Origin: Planctomycetota bacterium
Lineage (GTDB): Bacteria > Planctomycetota > Phycisphaerae > SM23-33
NCBI GenBank assembly: GCA_012729725.1
Contig: JAAYCO010000222.1
Span: forward strand, 1 to 46,435
Length of the DNA: 46,435 bases
Reading direction: 5' to 3'
Numbering within the stretch: position 1 is the stretch's first letter; each line of letters starts with the position of its first letter. Shown here one piece after another: positions 6,076 through 14,041 of the stretch. A program made the position numbers and the translations under genes. Under the pieces are notes generated by a model. That model saw nothing but the letters and a program-made list of their open reading frames with translations. It did not search any database and was not told the DNA's origin.

Positions 6076-8472
6076 TTATCCCGGCCAGCGCCAGTGGGCA
6101 ATCTCCTTGGGGTCATATCCGTTTTGCTCGATGAATTCGGAATGATCGCGCAGGCGGCGCTCGTAGCGGCGGATAATATCTTCCGCATGGGCAGCCAGCG
6201 AGGGATCTCTTGCCGCAATCTTGGCGGCCGCCTGTTTGACAAGATGGTATCGGCTTGTGCGGTTGCGCACGTGCATGTCAAAGGGCGTAGTGGTCGTGCC
6301 CTCCTCGCGATAGCCGTTAATGTCAAAGCGTTCCAGGTTGGGCCGCTCCCAGAGAAGCTGCTTCAGCGCCGCGGTGTACCCGTGGAAGTTGTATATCACC
6401 GGCACGCCCAGCGGGAATATTCTCTGAAAATGCTCCTCAGTCATTCCAGAAGGGTATTTCTGCGGAATTCCCAGCACCAGCAGCCGGACGACGTTGACAA
6501 CTCGCACCCTCCAGTGCGGCGCTTCGCGGCGAAGGATATCGGCTGCAGCCATGGTTTCCATCGTGAGGTTGTCGCCGCTGGCGCAGAGAACCACCTGCGG
6601 ATCCTCGCCGTCGAACGTGCTGCCCCATCGCCATATCGACGCCCCTGCTATGTTGTGCTGGATCGCCTCGTCCATGTCGAGCCACTGCGGCATGGGCTGC
6701 TTTCCTGCGATGACAAGGTTGATGTGGTTGTTCTTGGCCAGGCAGTAATTGATCGTCGATACGAGCGTGTTGGAATCCGGCGGAAGATAGATGCGATACG
6801 TGTGTCCTTTCTTCGTCAGCAGCGCGTTGATGAAGCCCGGCCCCTGGTGCGAATAGCCGTTGTGATCCTGCCGCCACGCCTCGCTGGTAAGCAGGTAGTT
6901 GAGCGATGCGATGGGCCCGCGCCAGGGAATCTCCATCGAGCTCTTGAGGAACTTGGCGTACTGGGCCATCATGCTGTCGACGATTGTCACGAACGCCTCG
7001 TAGCACGGGAACAACCCGTGCCTGCCGGTCAACAGATACCCCTGAAGCCAGCCCTGGCACATGTGCTCGCTGAGCATCTCCAGCACCCTGCCGTCGGGTC
7101 CGGTGTGTTCGGCATTCTCCGGGAGCGGCCAGATGTATTGTCGCTGCGTGCTCTTGAGCGTTTCGCCAAGGCGGTTGGATTCCAGTTCGTCCGGGCAGAA
7201 GATGCGGAAGTTGCGCTCGCCGGCGTTAAGTTCAATGACGTCTCTGAGGTACTCGCCAAGCCTGGACATCGAGCTGGCCATCGGCGCCCCGCGCTGCATC
7301 ACATCGACCGCGTAGTCGTTCAGATTGGGAAGGCGCAGATCAACCTTCATCCGCCATCCGAATGCGTGGGGATTCATCGCCATGCGGCCCTGGCCTTTGG
7401 GGCAGCAATCCAGTATGTCGTCAGCGGGCCTGCCCGTTTCATCGAACAGCTCATCAGGCTGATACGAACGCAGCCAATCCTCAACCGCCTGGAGATGCCC
7501 AGGGTTGTCTTTAAGATCCTTGCCAGGCACCTGATGAGCCCTGAATGAACCCTCCACCGGCCTGTCATCCATGCGCTTTATGCCGCCCATGCCTTTGGGT
7601 GTCTTGAGAATGATCACAGGCCAGGCGGGCCTGTCCATGCCCTTGCCCTGGCGGTAGTTCGACTGGATCTGGCCGATCCGCTCCCACGCCCAATCAAGGG
7701 CCTGGCTCAACTGGTCATCCACGTCCTGCTCGTCGCTGACAATTCTCACATCCCAGCCGTAGCCCTGAAACAACAGGGTCAGTTCGTGATCCGTCATCGT
7801 GCCGAACAGCGTGGCCGAGGAAATCTTGTACCCGTTGAGATGCACAATCGGCAGCACGGCCCCGTCCGTGGCGGGATTCAGAAACTTAGTTCCGTGCCAT
7901 GCGGTTGCGGTCGGGCCGGTCTCCGCCTCGCCGTCGCCAACGATGCAGGCGACCAGCAGGTTGGGGTTGTCCAGGGCCGCGCCGAAGGAAGTCGACAGCG
8001 CGTAGCCCAGTTCGCCGCCTTCGTGGATGACGCCGGGCAGGCCCGGGTTAAGATGGCTTGGAAAACCATTCGGCCATGAGAAGGCCCGCACAAACGCCGT
8101 AATGCCCGCCTCATCAAAGGTATACTGCGGATAGACCTCGGCCAGTGAACCTTCCAGATACATGTTGGCCAAATTGGCCGCGGCCCCATGTCCCGGACCG
8201 GTCACAAGCATTATCCCGGCGCCGGTCTTTAGTATCAACTGGTTTAAATGAGTATATATCAGATTGATCCCCGGCGAAGTGCCCCAGTGGCCCAGCAGGC
8301 GGTCTTTGATATCGCCGGGCTGAAGAGACCGGCGCAGCAGCACGTTGTCTTTCAAGTAGACCTGGGCCGCCGCAAGGTAATCAACCGCCCTGCGATACCG
8401 GGTTATTGCATTGTGCCTGCCGGGGCGTTGTTGCTTTCTGGGGGCTGCTTCCACCGACTGCTGCGCTGCCAT
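6076..8472 (-). CDS. xfp: Xylulose-5-phosphate/fructose-6-phosphate phosphoketolase
   Basis: This 798-residue thiamine-diphosphate enzyme cleaves xylulose 5-phosphate (and usually fructose 6-phosphate) with phosphate, giving acetyl phosphate plus glyceraldehyde 3-phosphate or erythrose 4-phosphate. Family marks are GHWGTSPG (61-68), TGPGHG (91-96), HEGGELGYAL (150-159), the ThDP motif GDGEAETG (179-186) and the later GYSHQGPGF and WRWGSTFDGEDP. Length is normal. ATG 8472 is fixed by AAGGAG six bases upstream. The frame stays open further upstream, but that extension has no homologous content and runs into the neighbouring gene. No acetate kinase or phosphotransacetylase gene is nearby, so the fate of acetyl phosphate is decided elsewhere. 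Confidence 0.96.
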   Translation of the reverse strand: MAAQQSVEAAPRKQQRPGRHNAITRYRRAVDYLAAAQVYLKDNVLLRRSLQPGDIKDRLLGHWGTSPGINLIYTHLNQLILKTGAGIMLVTGPGHGAAANLANMYLEGSLAEVYPQYTFDEAGITAFVRAFSWPNGFPSHLNPGLPGVIHEGGELGYALSTSFGAALDNPNLLVACIVGDGEAETGPTATAWHGTKFLNPATDGAVLPIVHLNGYKISSATLFGTMTDHELTLLFQGYGWDVRIVSDEQDVDDQLSQALDWAWERIGQIQSNYRQGKGMDRPAWPVIILKTPKGMGGIKRMDDRPVEGSFRAHQVPGKDLKDNPGHLQAVEDWLRSYQPDELFDETGRPADDILDCCPKGQGRMAMNPHAFGWRMKVDLRLPNLNDYAVDVMQRGAPMASSMSRLGEYLRDVIELNAGERNFRIFCPDELESNRLGETLKSTQRQYIWPLPENAEHTGPDGRVLEMLSEHMCQGWLQGYLLTGRHGLFPCYEAFVTIVDSMMAQYAKFLKSSMEIPWRGPIASLNYLLTSEAWRQDHNGYSHQGPGFINALLTKKGHTYRIYLPPDSNTLVSTINYCLAKNNHINLVIAGKQPMPQWLDMDEAIQHNIAGASIWRWGSTFDGEDPQVVLCASGDNLTMETMAAADILRREAPHWRVRVVNVVRLLVLGIPQKYPSGMTEEHFQRIFPLGVPVIYNFHGYTAALKQLLWERPNLERFDINGYREEGTTTTPFDMHVRNRTSRYHLVKQAAAKIAARDPSLAAHAEDIIRRYERRLRDHSEFIEQNGYDPKEIAHWRWPG

Positions 8473-8543
8473 GGTGCGCTCCTTATGCAGAGGTTGGCGT
8501 TCATGGCAATTGTATGTCGTCGCCCCGCACGGCGCACGGGTCA

Positions 8544-9815
8544 CTAAGAAAGCAGAAGTGTTTTCACCACGTCGGGAACGTCGATGACTGATCGTGCAGG
8601 TTCGATCGGGGCCGACGCGGCGATAAGGCATTGATCGGCGAGGTCGGCGCTGCAAAGCCCTCTGCTGGCGCGGCACAATTCCGGGCGCGCCTCGATTGCC
8701 CCGCCCTCGCCCGGCATCAGTTCGCAGGGATCATAGCCGGTCTTGGCCGCGGTGTCTGACGAGACGGCAACCGCCGGTTGGGGCATGGACGCATCCCACC
8801 ATCGATAGCACAGCCACGAATCAGGTTTGGCCAGAACAATGCATTCGCCGGCGCGGTCATGGCCAAGCCCCTGGCCAAACAGTTCGTCGCGGCAAAGCAC
8901 TTTGTCCACGCCTTCTTCCTGCTCAATTACCGCAGCCGCATCCTGGGCGACTTTCTGATCCTGACAGTAAACATGCGCGATCTGGTGATCAACCATCGCC
9001 ACGGCGCGCGAGTTTTCCAGATCGACCGCGTTTCCGTCCTGGCGCACCTTCAACAGGCCGGCACGGCGAAGGGCGTCGTTCGGACAGGCGAACCGATTTA
9101 CGTCAACATATCCGCCGTCACTGACGAGCACGACGTTTCCGCCGTCGGCAATCACCTCGCCAGCCAGTCCCGCGGCAAGCGAGTCAACCGCCTTAATCGC
9201 CTCCGCGGCCTGCCTGGATTCGCATCCGTGTCGGATGATCTCGAAGTTTATGCCCGGCATGTACACCCACTGCAAGTCCGGCTTGACCGCCCTCCAGATG
9301 TGTTTGGCGGCGGCGGCAATCCACTCGGCGGCATGCCATGACGCGCCTGGCCCGCGAACCATATGGGGATCAAACTGCCCCACCTGTGCGGCAACGTTGC
9401 CGTAGAAGCCCCTGGGCACGTCGGCCACCAGTTGCGACATCGGACCGTACGTCGACGCGCCGATAACATAATCGGCTGCGCCCGCCAGAGGATTGGACCA
9501 GAACAGCAGCGACACCTTGGGCCGCCGGGGAAGCGATCGCGCATGCCAGAAGCGTTTCCTGTCCAGCAGCGTGTTGGACCGCTCATCAAGGCTCATGGCC
9601 TTGCACTGACGGCGGAAAATGCCGCCCGCAACCACGCCGTGCGCGCCGGGTTCAACTCCTGTAGTCATCGAGGCCTGGACGCTGGCCGACACCACCGGAA
9701 ACGTGGCCGCGATGGCGCTGGGCCGACGCGCCAGAGATTGCGACCAGAGTCCGCCGAGGCGATCAAGCAGTCGCATGCTGAGCCCGGCAACGTTAATTAT
9801 GCACACGCGAGACAT
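8544..9815 (-). CDS. Diverged alkaline phosphatase/nucleotide pyrophosphatase superfamily protein
   Basis: The 423-residue protein belongs to the alkaline phosphatase superfamily branch that starts with a strand like INVAGLS and continues with a segment such as FPVVSASVQASMTTG...PGAHGVVAGG. Later family-typical blocks are MVDHQIAHVYC, GHDRAGE, KPDSWLCYRWWD and KTGYDPCEL. Members hydrolyse phosphodiesters or phosphonates at a two-metal site. Here several expected metal or nucleophile positions look altered: NVAG for the usual first Asp-Gly, SDGG for SDHG, and GINFEI where an Asp is expected. Activity is therefore doubtful. I chose ATG 9815 over ATG 9842 because of family alignment and the TATAAT box ending nine bases upstream. 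It is divergent from the exported protein at 9841. Confidence 0.75.
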   Translation of the reverse strand: MSRVCIINVAGLSMRLLDRLGGLWSQSLARRPSAIAATFPVVSASVQASMTTGVEPGAHGVVAGGIFRRQCKAMSLDERSNTLLDRKRFWHARSLPRRPKVSLLFWSNPLAGAADYVIGASTYGPMSQLVADVPRGFYGNVAAQVGQFDPHMVRGPGASWHAAEWIAAAAKHIWRAVKPDLQWVYMPGINFEIIRHGCESRQAAEAIKAVDSLAAGLAGEVIADGGNVVLVSDGGYVDVNRFACPNDALRRAGLLKVRQDGNAVDLENSRAVAMVDHQIAHVYCQDQKVAQDAAAVIEQEEGVDKVLCRDELFGQGLGHDRAGECIVLAKPDSWLCYRWWDASMPQPAVAVSSDTAAKTGYDPCELMPGEGGAIEARPELCRASRGLCSADLADQCLIAASAPIEPARSVIDVPDVVKTLLLS

Positions 9816-9824
9816 ACAGGCTTC

Positions 9825-9832
9825 ATTATAAT
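9825..9832. promoter_or_regulatory. Palindromic -10 element serving two divergent genes
   Basis: The sequence ATTATAAT is its own reverse complement and therefore reads TATAAT on both strands (plus 9827-9832, minus 9830-9825). It lies midway between two divergent ATGs, ending eight bases before ATG 9841 and nine bases before ATG 9815. Neither gene has a Shine-Dalgarno. Transcripts starting about seven bases after each -10 would have leaders of only two or three bases. Clear -35 boxes are not visible. Confidence 0.6.
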
Positions 9833-9840
9833 GGCAAACC

Positions 9841-10554
9841 ATGTTCAATAACAGCAACCTGGTTAATGGGATTTCAACCATCTGCGTTCAACTGGCGTTG
9901 ATGCTGGCGCTGGCGTCTCCGGCGCTGGCGGATAATCTGGGCCACTGGCTCAAGCAGGCCCAGGAATCTGGCGCTCCGTCGACGAAACCCATAGACGAAA
10001 TCGCCCCAGCCGCCGAGGCCCCCCTGGCGCCTGTGGATGCCCCGGAAATCGATGCGCCCCCCGGCGTGGTTGAATTGAGCGACGGCACTCAACTGGCCGG
10101 GTTGCTTGTGACCACGGACCAGACGCCTTGGATGGTCTGGGTTGAGCAAGAGCAAGTGCTTCGCCGCATTCCCCCGCTTGCGGTCCTGAGCATCACTGCC
10201 CAGGTTGTCGAAGAAGGCGTCGAGCAATCCTGGCGGTGGAAGGCAATGGGCGTGCCCGAGCGGGTGTACACGGGTGAGGAATATCCGGTTCGGCGATTGC
10301 TCTGGCAGTTCAAGCTGGCCGACGGCAGCGAGATTGTCGGCGCGGTGAAGGGCCAGCCCATAAGCGTGCGCCAAGGCGACAAACTGGTCGGCCCGTTCGT
10401 CCTGCACGAACGAATGAAGGGTTCGATCGGCCAGGCGCTTGAGAACCTGATTTATGTGCGGAAGGTGGTTGTTTCCCGCGAGATGATGCTGGCGGTGGAG
10501 CGGAAAACGACAGAATCTGTCCGGGCTTCAATGCCGTCAACTGAACCGTCTTGA
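9841..10554 (+). CDS. Exported protein of unknown function
   Basis: The 237-residue product has a signal peptide (hydrophobic core around VQLALMLALASPALA, probable cleavage after ALA near residue 30), followed by an Ala/Pro-rich linker to about residue 72. Two similar beta-rich segments come next, each starting with a strand-turn of the type VELSDGTQLAGLL (near 77) and FKLADGSEIVGAV (near 157). These look like a repeated small barrel, an interpretation from pattern only. I do not recognise the family. The start ATG has no Shine-Dalgarno but a -10 box eight bases upstream. It lies 174 bases upstream of topA on the same strand. Confidence 0.7.
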   Translation: MFNNSNLVNGISTICVQLALMLALASPALADNLGHWLKQAQESGAPSTKPIDEIAPAAEAPLAPVDAPEIDAPPGVVELSDGTQLAGLLVTTDQTPWMVWVEQEQVLRRIPPLAVLSITAQVVEEGVEQSWRWKAMGVPERVYTGEEYPVRRLLWQFKLADGSEIVGAVKGQPISVRQGDKLVGPFVLHERMKGSIGQALENLIYVRKVVVSREMMLAVERKTTESVRASMPSTEPS

Positions 10555-10631
10555 GTGCTCTGGCGTAGGGATTCTGCGCCAAGCGGCATGACGCAGGCGA
10601 CTTGCCGTCAATCAAAAAAGCCGGTGCGGTC

Positions 10632-10660
10632 TTGACAAGAGGCTGCTTTGCAGGTCAATT
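10632..10660 (+). promoter_or_regulatory. Probable promoter of topA
   Basis: A perfect TTGACA (10632-10637) is followed after 17 bases by TCAATT (10655-10660), a weak -10. The leader would be about 60 bases, with AAGAGG five bases before the topA ATG. Promoters of topA are often supercoiling-sensitive in other bacteria; nothing in this sequence proves that here. Confidence 0.45.
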
Positions 10661-10728
10661 TCTGGTCGCGCCTATCATGGACGGCAAAGGCCGGCGGTGG
10701 TAGAAACTGAGACGGTGAAGAGGATTTA

Positions 10729-13263
10729 ATGGCCAAGGCCGCCACAAAATCTGTGAAACAACAGCCCGAAAAGCCGGACGCTGACCATGCGCCTGCCAAC
10801 GGACGCCAGTTGGTGGTGGTCGAATCTCCGGCAAAGGCCAAGACCATCAACCGCTATCTCGGCGGCGGATTCATCGTCAAAGCGTCGATGGGACACGTCC
10901 GCGATCTTCCCGCCAAGAACATGGGCGTGGACCTTGAACATGACTTCGAGCCCACCTACGAGCCCCTGCCCGGCCGCAAGAAGGTGCTGGACGAGCTGAA
11001 GAAGTACGCAAAGGAAGCTTCGCTGGTGTTTCTGGCGACCGACCTTGACCGAGAGGGAGAGGCCATCGCCTGGCATCTCGCGCAGAGCATGAAACTGCCC
11101 GCGCAGAAGGTCCGCCGAGTGGTGTTCAACGAGATTACGGCAGCGGCAATCCAAGAGGCTTTCTCGCATCCGCGTTCGATCGACATGAACAAGGTCAACG
11201 CGCAGCAGGCTCGTCGGATACTCGACCGCATCGTTGGCTACCAGTTAAGCCCGCTGCTGTGGAAGAAAGTCGCCTCGGGACTTTCCGCGGGGCGCGTGCA
11301 GTCGGTGGCGGTCCGGCTGATCGTTGACCGCGAGCGCCAGATCGAGGCCTTTGTTCCAGAGGAATACTGGAAGATCGGCGCGATATTCACCACTGCAATC
11401 GACTCGGCGGCTGCCGCCGGTAAGAAGTGGGCCGAGTTCCTCGAAACCGCCGACCCACGAGGCAATCCACCCACTGCCGCCCAGCAACAGGAATTCCTGA
11501 CGGGTCTTGAGTCGTTCCGCGCCGAGCTGGTGCGATGGAACGGCCAGAAGTTCAACTCTACGCAGGCGCAGGACGCGCTTGACGTGGTCAAGGCCCTTGG
11601 TTGCGCCTTCGAAGTGAATCGCCGCGAGGATCCGCAAGCCAAAGGCCCCGCCAAGAACCGCATAACCGTCGCGTGCAGGCTCGGCGAGGCCATGCCGCAG
11701 TTCAAGATAACCAACCTCGCTCAGCGCGAAAGCAGGTCGAAACCGTACGCCCCCTTCACCACTGCATCCCTCCAGCAGGCGGCGAGCGTACAACTAAGAT
11801 TCTCCGCCTCAAGAACGATGCGCCTCGCCCAGCAGCTTTACGAGGGCGTGGAAGTCGCCGGCGAAGGCAGCGTCGGCTTGATTACCTACATGCGTACGGA
11901 TAGCACGAATCTCGCCGCCGAGGCGGTGGCTGGGGTTCGCAAGCTCATCGGCGAGAAGTTCGGGCCGCAGTACGTCCCGGACAAGCCCAACGTGTTTGGA
12001 TCGTCGCAGAGAGCCCAGGAAGCTCACGAGGCAATTCGCCCCACTGACGCCCGCAGGGAACCTCGCAAGCTGATGGCCACCCTCGACGCCGACCAGTACA
12101 AGCTCTACGAGTTGATCTGGAACAGATTCGTCGCCTGCCAGATGCCTCCCTGCATTTGGAAGGTCACCGAAGCCGACATCACCGCGACAACGCCCCAGAA
12201 CGAGGCGGTATTCAAAGCCATGGGCAGGGCGCTGATGTTCGACGGCTTTCTGAAGGTTGCCGGGCTTCCGAGAACGGCTGAGGCCATCCTGCCCGAGCTC
12301 AAGCTCCAGCAGCCGCTGGCGCCTATCGAGGTGTCGCCCACGCAACACTTCACGCTTCCGCCGCCCAGATACACGGAGGCGTCGCTGGTGAAGGCCCTCG
12401 AGGCAGAGAGCATCGGCAGACCCAGCACGTACGCGGCGATTATTCAGACGATTCAGGATCGCCAGTACGTCCGGCTTTTTGAACGGGCTTTCAGGCCCAC
12501 TGACCTTGGCATTGTGGTCACCGACAAGCTGGTCAAACACTTCCCCGAGATATTCGACGTTCGGTTCACGGCCCATATGGAAGATGAACTGGACCGCATA
12601 GAGGATGCCTCATGCGAATGGGTGGCCGTGCTGGGCGAGTTTTACGGACCGTTCAAGAAGCTGCTTGAAAAGGCGGCCCAGGAAATGGTTCACGCAAAGG
12701 CCGAGGTCCAGCCCAGTGATTACACTTGCGAGACGTGCGGCAAGCCGATGGTGTATCGTTTCAGCAAGAACGGCCGCTATCTTGCCTGCACCGGCTATCC
12801 CGAGTGCAAGACGACCTATCCTGTTGACGAGCAGGGCAAGAGAGTCGTCAACGAGCAGGTGAATGTCGCCTGCCCCAAGTGCGGCGGACCGATGGTCGCA
12901 CGGAAAGGCCGGTTCGGCCCGTTCCTCAGCTGCGTGAAATACCCCGACTGCAACGGCGTGATAAACCTGGACCGCAAGGGCAAGATCAAGCCGCCCTCCG
13001 CGCCGGCGCTGGAAGTAGACCTGCCCTGCCCCAAGTGCGGCGGCAAGCTGCTGCTGCGAAGGTCGAAACGAGGCCCCTGGTTGTCATGCTCGAAGTATCC
13101 GAAATGCCGGGGCCGCCTCGCGTGGAGCAGCGTGGACCCGGACAAACAGAAGCAACTTGAAACGGCGCTGGAGGAACACGAAAAGGCTCATCCCCAGCCG
13201 ATTCTTCGAACGCTTGACGGCGCCGAGATACCACCCGGCTATGATCCGCTCGGAAGAGGGTGA
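10729..13263 (+). CDS. topA: DNA topoisomerase I
   Basis: This type IA topoisomerase relaxes negative supercoils by passing one strand through a transient break. The Toprim domain has VVVESPAKAKTINRYLG (29-45) and the acidic DLDREGE (105-111). The catalytic tyrosine is Y387 in GLITYMRTDSTN. QEAHEAIRPT and ESIGRPSTYA are further family motifs. The C-terminus carries three C4 zinc ribbons starting near residues 667 (CETC), 715 (CPKC) and 767 (CPKC). The reading frame stops at 13263, just before a fourth ribbon in the +1 frame (13241-13432). The start is set by AAGAGG before ATG 10729. The Lys-rich N-terminal tail before the Toprim domain is slightly longer than usual. Confidence 0.96.
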   Translation: MAKAATKSVKQQPEKPDADHAPANGRQLVVVESPAKAKTINRYLGGGFIVKASMGHVRDLPAKNMGVDLEHDFEPTYEPLPGRKKVLDELKKYAKEASLVFLATDLDREGEAIAWHLAQSMKLPAQKVRRVVFNEITAAAIQEAFSHPRSIDMNKVNAQQARRILDRIVGYQLSPLLWKKVASGLSAGRVQSVAVRLIVDRERQIEAFVPEEYWKIGAIFTTAIDSAAAAGKKWAEFLETADPRGNPPTAAQQQEFLTGLESFRAELVRWNGQKFNSTQAQDALDVVKALGCAFEVNRREDPQAKGPAKNRITVACRLGEAMPQFKITNLAQRESRSKPYAPFTTASLQQAASVQLRFSASRTMRLAQQLYEGVEVAGEGSVGLITYMRTDSTNLAAEAVAGVRKLIGEKFGPQYVPDKPNVFGSSQRAQEAHEAIRPTDARREPRKLMATLDADQYKLYELIWNRFVACQMPPCIWKVTEADITATTPQNEAVFKAMGRALMFDGFLKVAGLPRTAEAILPELKLQQPLAPIEVSPTQHFTLPPPRYTEASLVKALEAESIGRPSTYAAIIQTIQDRQYVRLFERAFRPTDLGIVVTDKLVKHFPEIFDVRFTAHMEDELDRIEDASCEWVAVLGEFYGPFKKLLEKAAQEMVHAKAEVQPSDYTCETCGKPMVYRFSKNGRYLACTGYPECKTTYPVDEQGKRVVNEQVNVACPKCGGPMVARKGRFGPFLSCVKYPDCNGVINLDRKGKIKPPSAPALEVDLPCPKCGGKLLLRRSKRGPWLSCSKYPKCRGRLAWSSVDPDKQKQLETALEEHEKAHPQPILRTLDGAEIPPGYDPLGRG

Positions 13264-13432
13264 AGCCGACGGAACCCCCAAGTCAGAACCTCGGCCCGCG
13301 GGCGTCAACTGCCCCAAGTGCGGCAAACCGATGGTGATTCGCACCGGAAAGAGGGGCGAATTCCTGGCGTGCACGGGCTTTCCTCGCTGCCGCAACGCCC
13401 TTAGCATGGACAAGCTGCCAGAATTGCAGTAA
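13241..13432 (+). CDS. Topoisomerase-type zinc ribbon in the +1 frame of topA
   Basis: Read from ATG 13241, which overlaps the end of topA by 23 bases, this gives 63 residues: an acidic/Pro-rich linker and then one complete C4 ribbon (CPKCGKPMVIRTGKRGEFLACTGFPRCRNAL) of the type found at the end of TopA proteins. The quality of the ribbon shows that it is under selection or was until recently. Three explanations are possible: a separately translated zinc-ribbon peptide coupled to topA, a +1 frameshift (programmed or recent) that would add it to TopA, or a one-base error in the sequence. No Shine-Dalgarno precedes ATG 13241, which favours the last two. The stop codon TAA lies one base before the convergent DUF1540 gene. 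Confidence 0.6.
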   Translation: MIRSEEGEADGTPKSEPRPAGVNCPKCGKPMVIRTGKRGEFLACTGFPRCRNALSMDKLPELQ

Positions 13433-13433
13433 T

Positions 13434-13718
13434 CTACATGGGCTCAAACGTCAGGCAATCCGCCTCGTCGGCCTCCGGACCAACCTGTATGCCGCTTGCC
13501 GTGCATTCGAAGCTCTGGTTATAGCGGCAATTGGCCACTTTGCATGCCCCGACCTTTGCGGTGGCGCCCATGTCGCCGCCCTTCTTTCCGACCGACATGA
13601 ACGTGTCGCACCTGGGGTGCGTTTCGTCGCCGACGGTTATCGCCAGCGCATGGCACACATTCTGCATGTTGTATGAACACTCTGTGGCGTCACAACGAGT
13701 TACCTTTGGCATGTTCAT
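13434..13718 (-). CDS. Tandem DUF1540 protein
   Basis: The 94-residue product contains two copies of the DUF1540 pattern: C-x4-C-x-YN...C-A...V-G...C-x-TF. The first runs from CDATECSYNMQNVCHA to HPRCDTF and the second from CKVANCRYNQSFECTA to ADCLTF. Four Cys per copy suggest metal binding. The biological role is unknown. I chose ATG 13718 because AAAGG lies seven bases upstream. An in-frame ATG at 13742 lies 11 bases after a TATAAT box and would add eight residues. It is downstream of a small CxxC protein and dinG on the same strand. Confidence 0.82.
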   Translation of the reverse strand: MNMPKVTRCDATECSYNMQNVCHALAITVGDETHPRCDTFMSVGKKGGDMGATAKVGACKVANCRYNQSFECTASGIQVGPEADEADCLTFEPM

Positions 13719-13753
13719 GGCGAAACCTTTCACTGTTGCCATAGCGGCATCGA

Positions 13754-13759
13754 ATTATA
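13754..13759 (-). promoter_or_regulatory. Possible -10 box of the DUF1540 gene
   Basis: The minus strand reads a perfect TATAAT here. Transcription would start near 13747, giving a leader of about 30 bases to ATG 13718 or five bases to ATG 13742. No -35 box is visible, so it may depend on another factor or be coincidental. Confidence 0.35.
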
Positions 13760-13787
13760 GGATGGCATTCGACGCCGCCGGGATTGA

Positions 13788-14003
13788 TCAGTCTTCAGGA
13801 CGGGCAAGACCGCTGGCAAGCCACATTCCGCAGCGGGGGCATCGGATTCGTGGCTCGGGGCCGCGTTCGGTATCGACGACTTGCTCCTCTATTTCCACGT
13901 CAATTTCGCCGGGAACGTCGGATGCGTCGTCCCACGCATCGGAGGCGTAGGCTTCAACTGGCCCGCATCGGGGGCAATACACAATGTACTTGTCGCCGTT
14001 CAT
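13788..14003 (-). CDS. Small protein with two CPRC knuckles
   Basis: The 71-residue product has two identical CPRC motifs, at 10-13 (IVYCPRCGPVEAYAS) and 55-58 (RIRCPRCGMWLASG). They flank an acidic central stretch (DAWDDASDVPGEIDVEIEE). The four Cys would form one zinc ribbon with a long insertion. The function is unknown and I recognise no named family. AAGGAG a few bases before ATG 14003 supports the start and argues against the longer open frame upstream. It lies 38 bases downstream of dinG and 69 bases upstream of the DUF1540 gene's first ATG, so a single transcript is likely. Confidence 0.7.
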   Translation of the reverse strand: MNGDKYIVYCPRCGPVEAYASDAWDDASDVPGEIDVEIEEQVVDTERGPEPRIRCPRCGMWLASGLARPED

Positions 14004-14041
14004 CGCGGGCTCCTTGGGGGGCGGGCGCTGCCGCCGCAAGA

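Noticed and set aside
5362-7548. A 728-codon open frame on the plus strand across the nuclease and phosphoketolase genes
   Set aside because: It is antisense to two well-recognised genes and its product has no family character; GC-rich codon bias opens such frames.
8473-8676. N-terminal extension of the phosphoketolase
   Set aside because: The Arg-rich extension overlaps the neighbouring gene, and AAGGAG marks ATG 8472 as the start.
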